Made by a program: the position numbers and the translations under genes. This document shows, in pieces, positions 24,301 to 36,764 of a DNA stretch of 64,000 bases. The notes under the pieces were generated by a model. That model worked only from the letters and a program-made list of their open reading frames with translations, searched no databases and had not been told where the DNA came from. Within the stretch, counting starts at the first letter, position 1. Each line of letters starts with the position of its first letter. The DNA is from Karalla daura (Eukaryota; Chordata; Actinopteri; Chaetodontiformes; Leiognathidae). The stretch covers positions 3,085,761 to 3,149,760 of the forward strand of contig CM055205.1 of the NCBI GenBank assembly GCA_029224185.1. Reading direction: 5' to 3'.

Positions 24301-27300
24301 TGTCAACAGCGGCTCCGCTCTAGAACGTCCGCACGTCCTCGACTGCTCCTGACAGATGCGGGCAGGAGCCCAGCCAACAGCCCAATCTGAAATCACTTTA
24401 GTATTTTTGTTATTTATTGAGAGAGAGCGTTTTGGGGATCATTTGGGAATCGACTGATATTCTATTGTTATTTCCAGTCACGACGGAGCCTAAACAGCAT
24501 ATTTTAATCGCGGTAATCATGTGGTCTTCTGTGAGAATTATGCCGCACACACTTGAAAGAACAATTCAACACAGGCCATTGTTCCAAGATTGGGAAATTG
24601 TGTATCATTGTGTTATTTATGATTGGGTTAATCTGTACATAAAATCGGAGGTAAAAATGATGCATTCTTATCTTGGGAGTCGCCTGTTGGCACGGTTTCT
24701 TATTTTTCAGTGCAGGGGTACTTCATCTACACAGTGGTGCAGTGGCTCCGTCCATGTCAGTGTCGCCGTTTGGCTGGTTTCGGGATCTGTCAAAACAAGT
24801 CTATAGAAACTGTGGGAGGGAGGAGAGAAAAACACACAGCCACTGAGCTGTACTTGTTCCCCACAGAGGAAGAGACAACACGTGGAATCCAGGGACAAGA
24901 CGTTGCTCTGACAATACGGTTTCCATAGAGGTTCAGCAAATCAGATAAAACCTGTTAATTGGTCGTTTTGGGTGTTGGCAAGACTTTGTCCCTGTGTGGA
25001 TAGAAAAAAAAAAGACGCAGTCTCCTTGCTTTCAGTCCTAATGGTAGCAATTTACTAGAATTTTCCTCATGACACAGATGTGCAGGCAATCTCCTGAACC
25101 TGCAGGGGGAACGGCGAGGATTCAAGCGTCAAGCGCCCAGCCCAGTGTGAAGGAGGATGACCTCTAGATACCCCCCTTTCGCGCTATCCGACTGTAAAGA
25201 TGTGAAAAAATAAAACATAAGGATGGGGGAGGATCTTTGCTCCTCCTGCACAGCCTCCTCTGACACCAGATTCACAAGTAAAATCCTCCATCTCACGTCT
25301 GCCTGAGCTCTAAACACGGAACCCTGCAGAGTTAGCGGTGGATTTTTTTTATGTGCAGAGAATGGTTTGTGTAGCACAACACTAAAGGACACAATGTGTG
25401 TTCCTACACAGAACTTCAAGCGCCGCGTGTAACCGAAATATCTCCTCTGTCAGGTCAGAGATTCTCCAGCAACACCTCCTCAAGAGCTCAATTTTGTCTT
25501 TTCAGTATTTCAAGGACTCTTTGCATTGGTTATGAAACCTCCCACTGTTATTCGGTGAATATGCTTCAGTCGACATGATTCAAGGCTGCTGTGTGTGTGT
25601 GTGTGGTTTATTTGGGGTGGGGTGGGGGGTGTCATCTGAAGTCCTTTACTGTGAGAAAAGACAATGCTGATGGCAACAGTTAGGAGCAACACTCTCAGTT
25701 TAAGACAGGAATGGCTGTTACAGACCCTGACTGTGATGTAAGCATTAAATGCCGCAATGATTCATGAATAAAGACTGGTTTGGTAATTTGCAGGTCGAAG
25801 GAAATCTTCAGAGCGAGCTTAAGCTAAAAAACACACTTTTCTTCAAATACGTAATTTACTTCTGCCTGTTGGTGTGTGAACTGTAAACCGGCTTTTCTTA
25901 AGCTCCTTAAACGGCTTCACGAGGACACTCTCCTAAAGGCCTCACTATTTATTCATGGACCTTTGGATTCATCAGAACAGAGACGCTGCCCCTCCTTCTT
26001 AAGGGAATCAGTGACACTTCAAAGTGGCGGTTTTCCAACCGATCCCAACCAGGCTGGGACCTCAAGACGCGAAGCATGGTTTCTAAAGTCCAGTCCTTCA
26101 CACTCATGACCAACCCCAGCCACTAAACAAGCCTTAAACAACAAGGTGGTAGAACATCCTGTACACCTCAGACCATTGCATGGGAATGTTCCAGGCAGCT
26201 ATTACTCACCCTCACCCTCATGGACGGACTCATGGATGGACCTTGAGCACATGGGACAACGCTGCAGAGGCCTTTACAAAGCATTTAGAGATAGTGCTTG
26301 GTGGTCATTACAGGAACTGCAGCCTAAAAAAACTTCCAACCCGATGCCACTCGCCTAACCCTGACTCTAACCCCAAAGCTACAGTATATGGCTATCTCTC
26401 TAAGAGGTGGACACCAAAATCAAACTGTGGGCACGGTGCTAGGATGCAGCTTGGCAAGCGACAAGTGTAACTGAAAGCCAGCCACACAAGCTTAAAACGT
26501 GATAACATGAATGAATGCACAGCAAATAACGCTCCACTTTGTCGCTGAAAGGACACGAAGCAGATCGGTGAGATCAGAAAACCAGGGGCAGGCTTAAAAC
26601 CGCATCAAACGAGCATTTTGGTAGTGAGCTGATTGAGCCCTCGTCCTCCATGAACCTCTTTGAGCCCAAAGCACACATCGTTTGCGGAATAAAAAAACGA
26701 AACAGGCAAAGAGGTCTGATTCACACACGGCATTCAGGCAGCCGCTGGATAATTATTGACTGCAATCAGAATGTTTGCGCTATTCTCGTGGAGGGAGGAG
26801 CCAAGCAATCAACAGCGTGACTGTCCCCGTCCCTGCCTGGCTGCCTCTCTCTGGCACCAGATGGGTGACAGGGCAGGGCCTGGCCCGGCCTGACCATGCT
26901 GACACACCACAACCTCAGAAATCTCACACCAAAGCCGCTCCAGCGCTACTACAGGTGAGATTATTGTGAAAGGTCACATCGCAGCGCCTGCGAGACCCAG
27001 GAACCGCACGCTGCGTATGAGACAACAAGCTAAAAATGCCAGCTGGTATCTGGGACTTACACTCTTTGCTTAACCCTTCGAACCCTGCCATGGAGTGAGG
27101 TATAGAAGGAGATGCTCCCACAAGCGAAAAAGATCCGAGTCCCTGAATCGAGCTTAGCCTCAAGGCTGATGGATTCAGTAAAGCACAGTGGGCGATTACG
27201 AAATCAAACCTATGTTGTAGAATTTTCTGCAAAAGTAAATGAATAATAGACATTAATCTACAACAGCTGTGCAGGATCATATTCCTGAACACAAGTATCA

Positions 27301-28922
27301 CTATTCGGCCTGCTGTCCCAAATACATGTCAATCATCTATACGTACAAGTTGTGGTGGACCGTCATGTTACTCACTCGTTTAAATGACGTTGTATGCCAT
27401 ACAGATGTTGTGAATAACTGGGTGTGGCTGCAGCTAGACAATCATTTACTTAATTAGAGAACAACCACGTGAAGAGTAAACTTTGACTTTTGTCAGGAGG
27501 TCATAAAAATGTAAATTGTGCAAAATATGAACCATGAGATGTGCTGATTTGGCTGTTTGATTTAGGGACTGTGTCTCTGAGGTTCAAGCAGTAGTTCTCG
27601 AGGAGCTAGGGAAGGGTGCTGCTTATTTTTTAAATATGTTCCACGCAACGAGACAAGATCAATCACTGCCGCTGACAAATCACACTGCTGTGATGAGACG
27701 TGGACGAGATAGGCCTGTTTGGTTAATGTGCTGCAAGGGTCCATTTCCTTACCCTCACAAAACTATGATAGAGACATAAGAACGTGACTTTAACCTGTGC
27801 ATTTCAATCTCTCATACCGGATTACAACCAGCGCATGAGTAAAAATGAGCAAGATCAAAGCCTTAGGTGTTGGCAGATGGATCGAGGATTAAAATCCATG
27901 CAGGGAGCTGACAGATGTGGACACGTTGTCTAGAAATAAGACTTCCCCCTGGTCCATTAGGGGAGTGCGCGCAGCCCTGGGATTGTGATGGAATAAGCAG
28001 AGATGAGATGACACACCTGGGCTGAGCGAGGCCAGGGGGGGTGGGGATTCACAGAGACACAGCTGCCAGTTCCGCAGGTGGAACACCTGCCCGCCTCGGC
28101 ATAACCGCGGCTTCTATTCTTCTGCTATACATGTGGCTCCGCAAACACGGGCCCGTGTGTCGCGGAGCCGGCCAAACAGCGGCGGGCGACGCGACAATTA
28201 GACAGACGGACAGATGCGAGTCCGACAGAGAACCCACCCGCCGCTTCGGGCTCGCCTCAATCAACGTCACGCAGAACCCCCGTTCGGAAAACCGTGCGTT
28301 TAATCTTCGCGGCCCCCCTGGCGAGCGGGGGTAAGACTTCGTGCCGAGCGAGACGCTGATTCGGAATCCCGAGGTGCCACCCTGTAATTCGGCCCACTCG
28401 GGACGCGCTCCACGGCCACGACACCGGGAGCATTAGAACTCCGAGCAGGGCTGGGGAGTGACGCTGCCGCCCTGCACTCTGCGCCCAAACTGCGGGAGAA
28501 GCGGCGATAAAGTTCAATTTCTCTGCTAAATAAACGGGCGACTGCTGCTCTCTGTGCGCCGAATGACTAGCAGGACTGGTAGCATTCACTTCAGCATATA
28601 TCTTAAAAGTAGGGTCGTCCTGGTGGGGTTAGGGTTGAAACAAAGAAACTGAGTAAATGTGTTCAATGGCGTCTGATGGGAAAACATCACGCACCAGCAT
28701 CTACCTGAGCGGTCCTCAGCGCACACTGCACACGCACACGCACACACACACACAGACACGCACACGCAATGAAGCAGACATCCCAGCATCCCAGCTGTCA
28801 AATGGAGCTCCCCAGCAGCACCCTGCAGCAGCACCACCAACCTGATGGAGCAGAGCCGAGGAGCAACAGGCGGCACCAGGCTCCCCTCTCACCCCCCCCT
28901 CCCTCCTCCCCAGCATCCTCAC
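21313..28922 (-). other. Putative LRRC3B 5' intron
   Basis: No coding exon is visible. If the candidate non-coding exon ending at 28923 is right, this is the single large LRRC3B intron of 7.6 kb. A CpG-rich block with many open frames at about 23180-24250, rich in CCGCGG and GCCGC words, is a possible enhancer or alternative promoter. C and CA runs occur at 24168-24190 and 28728-28765. The rest looks unique and AT-balanced. Confidence 0.35.
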
Positions 28923-29240
28923 CTGCACCGCGGCCGCTCTGCTGCCAGAGGCCGGCCCACAGGAGCCGCTCAGCGGCCGGAGAGCGCGGCCTGCCCGCGG
29001 CCACGGCTGGAGCGGTCCTCGGTCATGATCACCTCCGGGAGGAGAGAGGAGCGGAGCAGCCGGGGTGAGACACACTGGCTGGGAGACACTGGGAGGGAGA
29101 CGGGGAGAGAGACAGGGAGGGGCTCGGTGCATCAAAGCGACCGCAGACACCAAGAGCACGTCCGCCCGGAGCCTCCACAGTAAAACCGCTGCTTCGTTTG
29201 TGCCAGTGCTCTCTGGACGGGGGGGATTCACTCCTCATGC
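28923..29240 (-). ncRNA. Candidate non-coding first exon and CpG-rich promoter of LRRC3B
   Basis: On the minus strand the sequence GCGGTGCAG precedes GTGAGGATG at 28923/28922, a strong splice donor, at the edge of a CpG-rich block (about 28840-29240). LRRC3B in mammals has a non-coding 5' exon far upstream of its coding exon, and this is the best-looking donor between 21.3 and 30 kb. The transcription start is not defined. An open frame crosses the block on the minus strand but reads as low-complexity. This is an inferred UTR exon, given here only because the donor and composition are clear. Confidence 0.33.
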
Positions 29241-30549
29241 CCGGTAAATGGGAATTACTTTACTGCTCCCCCAAAGGTATCCTTATTACAATAGCAATAA
29301 CAACTATGGAATTCCCATATGGAAAACAAAATCCTGTTGTTTTCTACGATACAAATGTAAACACACTTGAGAGGAGAGACACAAAGCAGCATGTTTCTGA
29401 TAAACAGCAAACCCCCAATAACATTTACTCGAGGATCAACATAATATCAGTTAATTGTAAGTGTTTGAGGTAGACAGGTCTACCTAAACTCTAAATGTTC
29501 AAGTCTGTTCTCATGAGAGGGCAAATGCATATGCTTATGGAAAGATGGACACACCCAGAGGCTCAGTGTTTGAATTCTGTAAACCACTCAGATTTTTCGA
29601 GCATATTGTAAGAAATACTGCAAAATTTCTTACAAAAGTGGTAAATAGTATGTGTCTACTGTGTAAACTGTGGTTTGGAGCAATGTGGGAAGAATTTTTT
29701 CAAACACTCACACACACTTCAAAGGAAGGCATTCATGAAAAGCTGTACTACTTATCAACATACTGACAACAACATGACATCATCTATATCTACATCAAAA
29801 TAAGGCTACACAGCTAATGGTTGAAAGATGTGTTTTTTGGCCACTCTTCCTATTGATTCAATTGGGGAAATTGGCTTTTGGAATCTGACAGGGGCCAGTT
29901 TAGTTTAGTTTTCCACTGTCCATGTATGTTCAATAAACTGGAAGCAATATCCAACGTACAGAAACAAATTTCAGTTTTAGTTTTACCTCATCTTCCGAAC
30001 TGTTTAACAAATGACCAACTTTACAGGTAAACGTCAGTCTTGTGTTTCTGTTAGCAAACCTTACTGCACTAGTACTATTTAGCTCCCTTGTCCACCACAA
30101 GTCCTCTTCTTTGGATTATGTATTTGTTTGACTGGTGGTGAGACACTTGTTTTTACAGTTCAGTGGTTCTGTCCTTCTGTTTTGGGCTGCAACCTGGCAT
30201 CTCTTTGCATCCATTGCATCCACACTTTCTCTGCCAGAAGCGAGTGGTCTGCTTTTATTTTGAAAAGCCGAAAAAGCTGATTTCCTGGGCTGTTTGAGGA
30301 TTGGTTCAGCAGCTTGATTCAGCTGTGGTGTTGATGTGGGATGCCGATTGAATGAATGGAAAGTCTTCATTTGGAAGACAGGTAATCACTGGAGCATGTT
30401 CATCCTTTTGTATTCCCATTCTAAGCTTTTGCCCCACAGAACAATACAGGCAGCATTGGCGTCATTGATTAATGTCTTTGGATTCATACATGAGACAAAG
30501 CAAAACCCATTTCATAGTTTTAGATGCTTCTATTATTCACTGCATCTAT

Positions 30550-30602
30550 TAACCCATCCGTCCATCCATCATTTTTCCTGCTTTATACTCACTGGTGTCT
30601 TT
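30550..30602. repeat. Dispersed CATCCA-CTTTATACTCACTGG repeat, copy 1
   Basis: A CATCC-rich stretch followed by TTCCTGCTTTATACTCACTGG. A second copy with the same layout lies at about 34063-34113 (CATCC-rich, then CACCCGCTTTATACCCACTGG). The pattern resembles the 3' tails of teleost non-LTR retroelements, which often carry CATCCATC and a CCGCTTAT-like core; the family assignment is tentative. Confidence 0.45.
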
Positions 30603-31301
30603 ATCATTGGTTCTGCTTTCATCAGCTCACATTGAGAAAGAGAATATGCCCCAGATGGTTGCCATTTCATCAGGGCATATTATTCCAAGTTATCCATGAT
30701 ATCTCAAGAAGTGCTGAGTTAAGTAAAGAGGGTTGACAATTCATCATTCATGGAGCCATGACTGTCATGTAATATGAACAGCCTGAGGTGTATTTTTAAG
30801 TGCAGTCTCAAAGACCTATGATGAAACTGGCCTCCCTGGGGACTGTCAATGGAAAGCAAGACAAACACTCCCCTCCGGTGCACAGGATATGTTCATTAGT
30901 TATCAGCCTCAGAAACACCTGGTAAACAGCAGCTGAGCCTACATGACTGCTTCACAGAGATCAAGTAGGGGTAGCATCTCAACATCGGCCGTGCAGATGA
31001 GACCACCTATCATCTGATCAGACCTTCGCGTTCCTATATTGTTGCCTGGAAACCACGACTGAGGGCAGCCAATGAGGAGAGGGGAAGTTCTTGGGCCAAA
31101 AAACACAAGACCTGCAAAAATCAGAACATTTTGCCCATTTGTCAGTGTGTGTGTGTGATTCAGTCATTCTAAAATACTGAAAGTCCATTTTGTCATTTGC
31201 TCAAAACTGAAGGTATAGTTAATCAGTAGCAGCAATGTGACCTAACATTTGACGTACACCTCAGTGTCCTTCCTGGGGTTGTCAGTGAAACCATCTTGTG
31301 G

Positions 31302-31520
31302 AATATTTATGTTGTGACTGGTATTATTTTTTTTGTGTGTTTATATTATGACTGGTATATTCTTTTTGTCATATTTATGTTACGACTGGTATTTCTTGTC
31401 ATTTACGTTATGACTGGTATTTGTTTGTCGTATTTATGCTATGACTGGTATTTTTCTTTGTGTTTGTGTTATGACTGGTATTTTTTTGTTATATTTATGT
31501 TATGACTGGTATTTCTATTC
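31302..31520 (+). repeat. Minisatellite, about 7 copies of a 30-33-bp AT-rich unit
   Basis: Seven occurrences of the core TATGACTGGTATTT, with small variants (GTGACTGG, ACGACTGG), spaced about 27-37 bases apart and joined by T-rich linkers containing TTTGT and TATTTATGTTA. Unit length varies through homopolymer slippage. The open frame through it is repetitive and not a gene. Confidence 0.9.
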
Positions 31521-34062
31521 CTACTGAGGCTGTCCCCCATGTTTCCAGGAGTCACAGGAGCCACCCTAAGAAAAACCAGGTCGCGCGTCACGCGATCGCA
31601 CATTCCTGCCAATCCAGGCCGTGGAGGGCTGCCTGTCAGTCAGTCATTCTTCACCCAGGCATGGCCAAACAGTAAATTATTTTTTCCCTCCATTAATCCT
31701 GTAATGCCTCCAAATTGCTTTTCTCCGTGGCTTTCTTCAATTTGGGCCAATTTAGCAGCTTGACTCATTGAACCAATAAGCGGCATCCTGAATGCCAGTA
31801 ATTGTTCAGTATTTTTCTGATTGCATTGTCAGCCATAGTCACTGGTCCTCGCCATGGGGATTAAAAAAAAAAAAAGCCTTCATCGCATAAGCAGCCATGC
31901 TGGAGCTACAGATTCGACACTACCTTCATCTGCCTGTTGTTCATATATCCACAATGAGAGCAGGATTAAATTCTGTATCGGCGGGCCTTACAGAGCACAT
32001 GTTCATGTATTAGCGTTATCTGACATTTTGTCTGCTTGTCTCAAGCTAAACCCAGACAGTGAACAGTATTTTGGGAGCAAGTGATATAATCCAGTCTCAG
32101 CCTCATGCTGTGTATAGTGTCTGTGTGCACGCGTTACAGTCTAACTGTTACAGTGCAGCGGCAATTATTCCCCTTTGACGGGCAGCAGACCCAGATGGAG
32201 AAATGTTTGGATGGGACTCAAAAAGGAAAAAAAACCATGGCAGCTTTTCAAAGACTTGAGATGTGTGGAGATGAGTGGATGCAGCTCTCACACTGCTGAT
32301 ATCAGAGCTGTAGAGTCCTCTCACCATTCATTATAAAAAAAAAAGAAGCAAAGGACTGCGCCGAAGGACTTCCTTGCTGGAAAACACTGTTAGAAGGACA
32401 ACAGCTGTAGAGAGGGGCAACAGCTGTGCAGAGGGCTACAATGATGACTGAATAGCAAGGGAAGATACTATTGTGGGGGGTTGGCCGTGTGTCCAAAAAA
32501 CACCGGAGGACAAATGAAATATAATATATATATATGCATATGCTAAACACATTTTATTATGCACATTATCGACACGAGACTATCTACAATATATTCCGAA
32601 TTCCAAATGAGATCCATCACATGCCACTGTTATTTATTTACAGTCGCAGCAGTGGAACTTTCATGGTCACACAAAAGTGTGTGTTGCCCGCATTCATAAA
32701 ACCAAAACCAGGCTGAGCTGCCTGCTGTGTTGCCATATTGAACAGATTGATTGTTGAAGAGTGATTTTAGCAGCAGTTCTGGCACCACCGTGAGAGTGGC
32801 CACAGTTTCACAACCTCAAGTGTTTCGCAAGACATGTATTCATTTAGTAGCTTTCTCCTTGTTTGTTTGATTTTCGGGACAGCGTGCCTCCACAAACATG
32901 AGCTATGCAATCCAGTCAATGCGTTTAAAATAAAGGCGAAAAAGAATGAAATGCAGTTTGGCCTGGCTTTCTGTTTGATTACAGTGCAATTAGTATTATT
33001 GAAAACACGAATATAAGATATATAGATTGTCTTTATTGTGTTTGTTAATACTTGGGGGAACCAACAAAATTGGGTTGAACTGCTCAGTTGTCTTTACAAC
33101 CATCAGCCAGAAACTTCAATAGCACAAGGTGAGTCATCACCCCCCCAAGTGTGATCCCACCACTCCTCCAGTGTTTCACTTACCCTTAAAGGGACAAAAC
33201 AAGAGTAAATTACATTTAAGAGCCAGATTCCAAGGTCCCGCTTTGTATGTGTGTGCTCAGAGTGGTCACTGTTGCACTGCAAATGGAGCCACCGGAAAGA
33301 GGTGCATAATAAATGCTCCAGAGGCTCTTATCTGCTCAACGCACAACTCATTATGTCGTTCACCTGGTGTGAAGGATAAACAGTCGTTCCCTTCAAAATG
33401 TCACCCAGTGACTCATATGTGTTCATTTCCAATTCCATGCTATGTGATCTAACAAATATTTACACACAGCCAAGACCTGGCAGGAGAAACACTGTGGATG
33501 TGAGGCAGGAGTCGGAGAATCCTACCAATGAATTTTTCATGGTCTCAGAAGGAACTTCAACGACTCATAAATCATTCATGAATCATTATGGTATTGAATT
33601 TGGATGGTACAGTGGTCCCTCTCTGTTTCTTTGAGCATCTACATGACCATCAAATGGCGTTTTATCGACCTGCGATGCTCTTACGGAAAGGTCAGCTGCC
33701 GCACAGCCATGGGTTAGTGGTGTCTCATTGGTCGATGTGTGCCCAGGGATGAAGAAGTGCCTGACAACCCAGCGGACAGAGATCTGGATCTGTGACTGGC
33801 ACTCATCACAGACAGCATGTCTGCATTTATATATGCACAAAAACAAGAGAATTGTACTTCATTCCCAAGGTGAATTTGCCCAGCTACGGAAGGATGATGC
33901 TCCAGTTAATCTCTGCTTTATATGGTCATCCATTCGTCCAGTTCTCATTCTGTCCATCCTTCAGACTGCTCCATCCCAGATAGCCATGACATCTCCATGG
34001 ATACTCAAGGCCCACCGAGCATGAGGGTGTGATGATATTGTGTTGATAGCCATCATTTTCCA

Positions 34063-34113
34063 AACATCCAACCATCCAGCCATCATTTCACCCGCTTTAT
34101 ACCCACTGGAGGC
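34063..34113. repeat. Dispersed CATCCA-CTTTATACCCACTGG repeat, copy 2
   Basis: The counterpart of the copy at about 30550-30602, in the same orientation, with a shared core CGCTTTATACCCACTGG. The unit boundaries are not defined. Confidence 0.45.
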
Positions 34114-35708
34114 ACAGAAGACTTTTGTCTGACCACAAATGTAAACTCGACATCCAGTCTTGATGTAGTGCAGATACATTCCAGTACCTTGAGACATGAA
34201 ATGTGAAGCTAGATATTCAATCCAAACCACAATCATCCTTTGATCCTACCCGCTAACCACGGTGTCAAACCCCAACTCAACCCTCATTATCATCATAAAC
34301 ATTAAAGCTCATTGATCACTCTCACATGAAGTTGCTTCTTTATTTAGGACGAGATAGATAGATATGTATACGTATCAGCCCTGTTGCCAGTTTCTAGCAC
34401 CGCTTTCCCTGACATGTCAGGTTTGTTCTTGCTTTTTCCAAGATGCAAGCCTGTTGTTTACTGCTTCCATTTTGAGTTCCCTCAGAACTTTGACCAGTTA
34501 TTGTGATACCAGCTTGGCTTTTTGCCTGATACTCAGTTTTTGCTGGGCTCACTTTGTGTGCAGTAGTGCGTCTTTCAGGCATTTGGGTCTTCTTCAAAAT
34601 GTCAAACTCAACAGATTTGACATTTGGGTTGTCTCAAACCTAAACAATAATACTCTCAGAAAGGTTGCATGTGGTATATTCATCTTGGCATTTGATTGAA
34701 CACGATGTGATGCTGGAAAGGCATCTACTTCTTTGTAAAAATCAAAGCGTGCCGGTAACTCAGGCAGACCAGGCGTGTGACTGGGGTATCTGGTAACACA
34801 GAGAGCTGACACATGCATTAAATAAGGCCACATATGTGTCTACATTTATGTACTACAGCTTAGATTTGCTGTGCTGACAAAGAAGCTAAAAATGGACCAC
34901 CAGCAATTAAATATGAAGAGAACGTGATTATCCGACCATTTCACCCTCGGATCCTCTCATCTCCTCCCCCTGGGAAGATTCTCACATTCATCATCTGCCT
35001 GACTCCAGCCTGAAAGAGAGAGGAACACCTTCTTTGTCATTTACAGTTCATTAACACTTCACGACACTGAAACACAGTGGAATCTCTGGTTCACGTTTCC
35101 ATCTGCAGGAAAAACTAGAACAGAGGAACATTTCAGCCTTAGAAGCCAGCCATAACATGAGTGTTTGGCGCGGATGTTTCACATTTTATGATCACTTCAT
35201 CAAAGTCAAAGAAACAGAAAAGGATTAAAAAAAACAGGCAGTCACGTTTTGCCACTTTCATGATGTTGTGATGAAATTATTTCCTTTTCATATTAATATA
35301 ACAAGCACAACTCCAGAAATCATCACTCTCTCGGGTTGCGGTTCGTGCTTTATAGTGATAAGCAGAATGTATAGAGCAGGTTGAAAACTGTAGTTCAAGG
35401 TCAACACAAACTAACAGGAGGATGAGATCACAGACCCTGACCTCTGCTACGTGGCAATAAGATTAATTAAGCCGTTAGTTAAAATGATACGGATGAGATA
35501 AGACCGTATCTAATTGTTCAGGCAGCGATGGTGGCGGGGAAGGGTGGAATACAGACCAAGCGATGAGTGGATCCTCTGGGCTGGCTCAGGACTGACACAC
35601 TGTCACGGAGAGCAGCCTATTCCGTTTCCCCTGATATTTGGTGTAATAACCTCTGCATCGCCTGGGCTGACAGCTGTGCAACTGTGGACTTCCTAACCCC
35701 CCACCCCG

Positions 35709-35710
<2 letters not shown>

Positions 35711-35754
<44 letters not shown>
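35711..35754. repeat. CA microsatellite
   Basis: About 22 AC units, ending with GCACGC. Confidence 0.95.
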
Positions 35755-35758
<4 letters not shown>

Positions 35759-36262
35759 GCACCCATCCCTCCATCCAACATTAATAACACTTGACACGCT
35801 GGCACACCATAAGCAACACACTGTGACTTTACCCAAAAAAACCCCACGGAGAGGTCGGTAGACTGTCAAGTGGCAGATAAAGCTAGAATTCAACTTGACA
35901 AAATACTCACTCCTCTACTTTTTTTGGACCTTTAACATCTTTGACTACCCATGAATCAAAGTTGCAAAAATAAGCCACTGATTCGGAGCCTGAGATTTAT
36001 ACACTTGGAGTTGTTTACCTCTGACGCTCACTCAAATAAACGAAAAAAAAAACTGTTGCGAGTCAGATTAGATGTGGAGTCGGCATATTGGAATATTTGG
36101 CTCTTGTTTACAATTTTAGTAGAAACAACAGGTACACAACAGCTTAAAGGAGATTCCCACTGAGAACCAGGAAGGGTGGTCCCAGGAAATTGCAACCTTT
36201 CATTGATCTTTACTGGTAAATTGATCTTTACCAGTGACACTTGAGTTTTTTTTTTCTTCTGT

Positions 36263-36727
36263 GTTGGGCCAAATGGGGATTAGTGGGAGGGAGGTTTGCA
36301 CAACCAGTAGTGCTAACCTCCCTCCTCTGAGCCCTACACGAAACCCCCCTCCTCCCAAAAAAAAAAGAAAGAGGCAAGACTAGCTGACATAGGATGTCAG
36401 CTAGGTAATTAGCAAGTGGGAGCTGTGATGATGTCACACATTCCATATGCCTGCCACCCAGCGCGCGTGATGATGTCATGCCTGCCATGTGACATCAGCA
36501 TTCTCTCCAAAGCAGAGTTTTCAAGCAGGAGCTACGAGGCCACACTTGTGGTGTTCAGACACCGCATGGAAACATGCACCTGCAGGCAAGCTGACATCCT
36601 GTGTCGGCTAGTCTTGCCTTTCTTTCTCTTTTCTTCTTTTTTTTGGGTCTTAGTGTAGGGGATTAGAGGGAGAGGGGTTAGCACTACTGGCTGTGCAAAC
36701 CTCCCTCCCACTACTCCCCATTTGGCC

Positions 36728-36731
<4 letters not shown>
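36263..36731. mobile_element. Foldback element: long imperfect inverted repeat around a 186-bp core
   Basis: The left arm (36263-36402) and right arm (36589-36731) are reverse complements over about 140 bases. The outer 56 bases match at all but three positions, and the inner ends share AGCTGACATC and AAGGCAAGACTAG-type sequence. The arms diverge only in a central purine/pyrimidine tract. The spacer (36403-36588) carries two GATGATGTCA words. There is no transposase frame. A non-autonomous foldback or MITE-like element is the simplest reading; an inverted duplication made by template switching is the alternative. The right end abuts a CA repeat (36731-36761). I could not define target-site duplications. 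Confidence 0.6.

Positions 36732-36764
<33 letters not shown>

Noticed and set aside
28716..29231. A 171-codon minus-strand frame in the CpG-rich block at 29 kb
   Set aside because: It reads into a CA repeat and lacks homology; the interval is better explained as a promoter with a non-coding exon.
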